A stretch of DNA of 6,095 nucleotides from positions 1 through 6,095 of the forward strand of contig JAJYKH010000176.1 of the NCBI GenBank assembly GCA_021788685.1, read 5' to 3'. Both the position numbers and the translations under genes were made by a program. The stretch comes from Deltaproteobacteria bacterium. GTDB taxonomy: Bacteria; Desulfobacterota; Desulfobulbia; Desulfobulbales; UBA5123. This document shows positions 5,740 to 6,095 of the stretch, in pieces. The notes under the pieces were generated by a model. That model was given only the letters and a program-made list of their open reading frames with translations. It searched no databases and was not told the origin of the DNA. Every line of letters starts with the position of its first letter. Position 1 is the stretch's first letter.

Positions 5740-5820
5740 GCGTCCCTCCCCAGGGGAGAACCCGGGCGATCGAGGGATGTGGCAAAAACCACACACATCC
5801 GCCGCTCCGAAATCCCACAC
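5722..5820 (-). CDS. Doubtful 32-residue reading frame with a CxxCH motif
   Basis: A GTG at 5820 lies 6 bases after GGAGGG (plus 5827-5832), and a 32-codon frame runs to TAA at 5722-5724. Residues 10-14 read CGFCH, the motif that binds haem in c-type cytochromes, followed by IPRSPG. An extended -10 (5842-5850) sits just upstream, so a short transcript leader could carry it. Against it: about 59 percent of third codon positions are G or C, clearly below the neighbouring genes; the CGFCH codons overlap an inverted repeat; and there is no signal peptide, which c-type haem attachment would need. It could be a leader peptide, a cytochrome fragment or chance. Confidence 0.2.
   Translation of the reverse strand: MWDFGAADVCGFCHIPRSPGFSPGEGRNSNSF
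5775..5800. repeat. Inverted repeat in the lpxC upstream region
   Basis: GGATGTG (5775-5781) and CACATCC (5794-5800) are perfect inverted arms. An alternative inner pairing, TGTGG with CCACA around CAAAAA (5778-5793), is also perfect. Neither orientation has a T-run after the stem, so it is not an intrinsic terminator. It lies between two promoter candidates and may be an operator. Confidence 0.45.
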
Positions 5821-5841
5821 GCCGCGCCCTCCGGCTGATCC

Positions 5842-5850
5842 ATTCTACCA
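5842..5850 (-). promoter_or_regulatory. Extended -10 promoter candidate upstream of lpxC
   Basis: On the minus strand TGGTAGAAT gives TG, one base, then TAGAAT, five of six to the -10 consensus. A start near 5835 would fall after the lpxK terminator candidate and about 240 bases before lpxC. The -35 at the standard distance (CCGGAT) is poor, so recognition would depend on the extended -10. Confidence 0.4.
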
Positions 5851-5875
5851 CGCCCGCTTGCCCAATCCGGGCTGC

Positions 5876-5904
5876 AAAAAGCCGCTCCGCCGATGATCCG
5901 CGGC
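5876..5904 (-). terminator. Possible terminator after lpxK
   Basis: On the minus strand GCCGC (5900-5904) and GCGGC (5881-5885) can pair around a 14-base loop, followed immediately by TTTTT (5876-5880). It lies 37 bases after the lpxK stop. The stem is only five G-C pairs, so this is a moderate candidate. If real, it means lpxC is transcribed separately from lpxK. Confidence 0.5.
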
Positions 5905-5941
5905 GTTGCTCCTCGTTCCCGCCCGCCCGTGGCTCAGGGGT

Positions 5942-6095
5942 TCACGGCCGTTTCCAGCCGGTGATCTCTTTTTTGAGGAAAAGGATGAGCTCCTGGTCCA
6001 GAGTCAGCTCGACCCGGAGAACGTAGACCGGGAATTCCCCCTCGCAGAACGGGCCGATCTTCACGAAATCCTTCTCGGTGGTGATCAGCCCCTGG
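5942..6095 (-). CDS. lpxK: Tetraacyldisaccharide 4'-kinase, C-terminal end (partial)
   Basis: The last 50 residues of a minus-strand gene enter from the right edge and stop at TGA (plus 5942-5944). LITTEKDFVKIG near the start and PVYVLRVEL after it match the conserved C-terminal part of LpxK, where TTEKD is a family hallmark. LpxK is an inner-membrane-associated kinase that phosphorylates the 4'-position of the lipid A disaccharide precursor using ATP, the sixth step of the pathway. The remaining roughly 280-300 residues, including the P-loop, lie outside the window. A second lipid A gene, lpxC, follows on the same strand after 348 bases, which supports the call. Confidence 0.88.
   Translation of the reverse strand, partial: QGLITTEKDFVKIGPFCEGEFPVYVLRVELTLDQELILFLKKEITGWKRP

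Larger units (their letters stand above)
5594..5941. other. 348-base gap between lpxK and lpxC
   Basis: This gap has no established gene. In the minus direction it holds, in order: a terminator-like hairpin after lpxK, an extended -10 element, a short reading frame with a CxxCH motif, an inverted repeat, an AT-rich palindrome with a sigma-70-like promoter, a sigma-54-like site, and a GGAA-loop hairpin close to the lpxC start. It appears to be a long control region for lpxC. Confidence 0.7.

Overview
This is an ordinary-looking stretch of chromosome from a GC-rich Gram-negative bacterium. The lipid A genes require an outer membrane. The combination of an NtrC-type sigma-54 activator, a DUF948/YtxH pair, nadK, proC and lpxC recalls Desulfobacterota of the Geobacter/Desulfuromonas kind. 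That assignment is an inference from style and gene content, not a match to a named genome. No mobile element, CRISPR array, tRNA or rRNA gene was seen.

Layout, left to right. Plus strand: the last 31 codons of a gene that is probably a sensor histidine kinase (1-97), then its likely partner, a complete 461-residue sigma-54-dependent response regulator (154-1539). A sigma-70-type promoter (1616-1645) follows and drives two small membrane-anchored proteins, a DUF948 protein (1692-2078) and a YtxH protein (2091-2477). Minus strand, convergent with these: NAD kinase nadK (2504-3349), pyrroline-5-carboxylate reductase proC (3453-4295), the lipid A deacetylase lpxC (4616-5593) and the C-terminal end of the lipid A 4'-kinase lpxK (5942-6095). 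A near-perfect terminator (4557-4589) ends lpxC and separates it from proC.

The genes fall into three jobs: phospho-signalling to sigma-54 promoters, cell-envelope functions (lipid A synthesis plus two uncharacterised envelope proteins), and NADP(H)/proline metabolism (NadK makes NADP, and ProC uses NAD(P)H).

The coding regions are conventional. The least explained DNA is the 348-base gap between lpxK and lpxC. It holds a terminator-like hairpin, an extended -10 element, a short reading frame with a Cys-x-x-Cys-His motif behind a good ribosome binding site, a 26-base inverted repeat, a 32-base AT-rich palindrome overlapping a sigma-70-like promoter, and a sigma-54-like -24/-12 site. The 320-base gap between lpxC and proC holds the lpxC terminator, a possible gene remnant and two leader hairpins. 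I found no convincing new system; the lpxC control region is the best candidate for follow-up.
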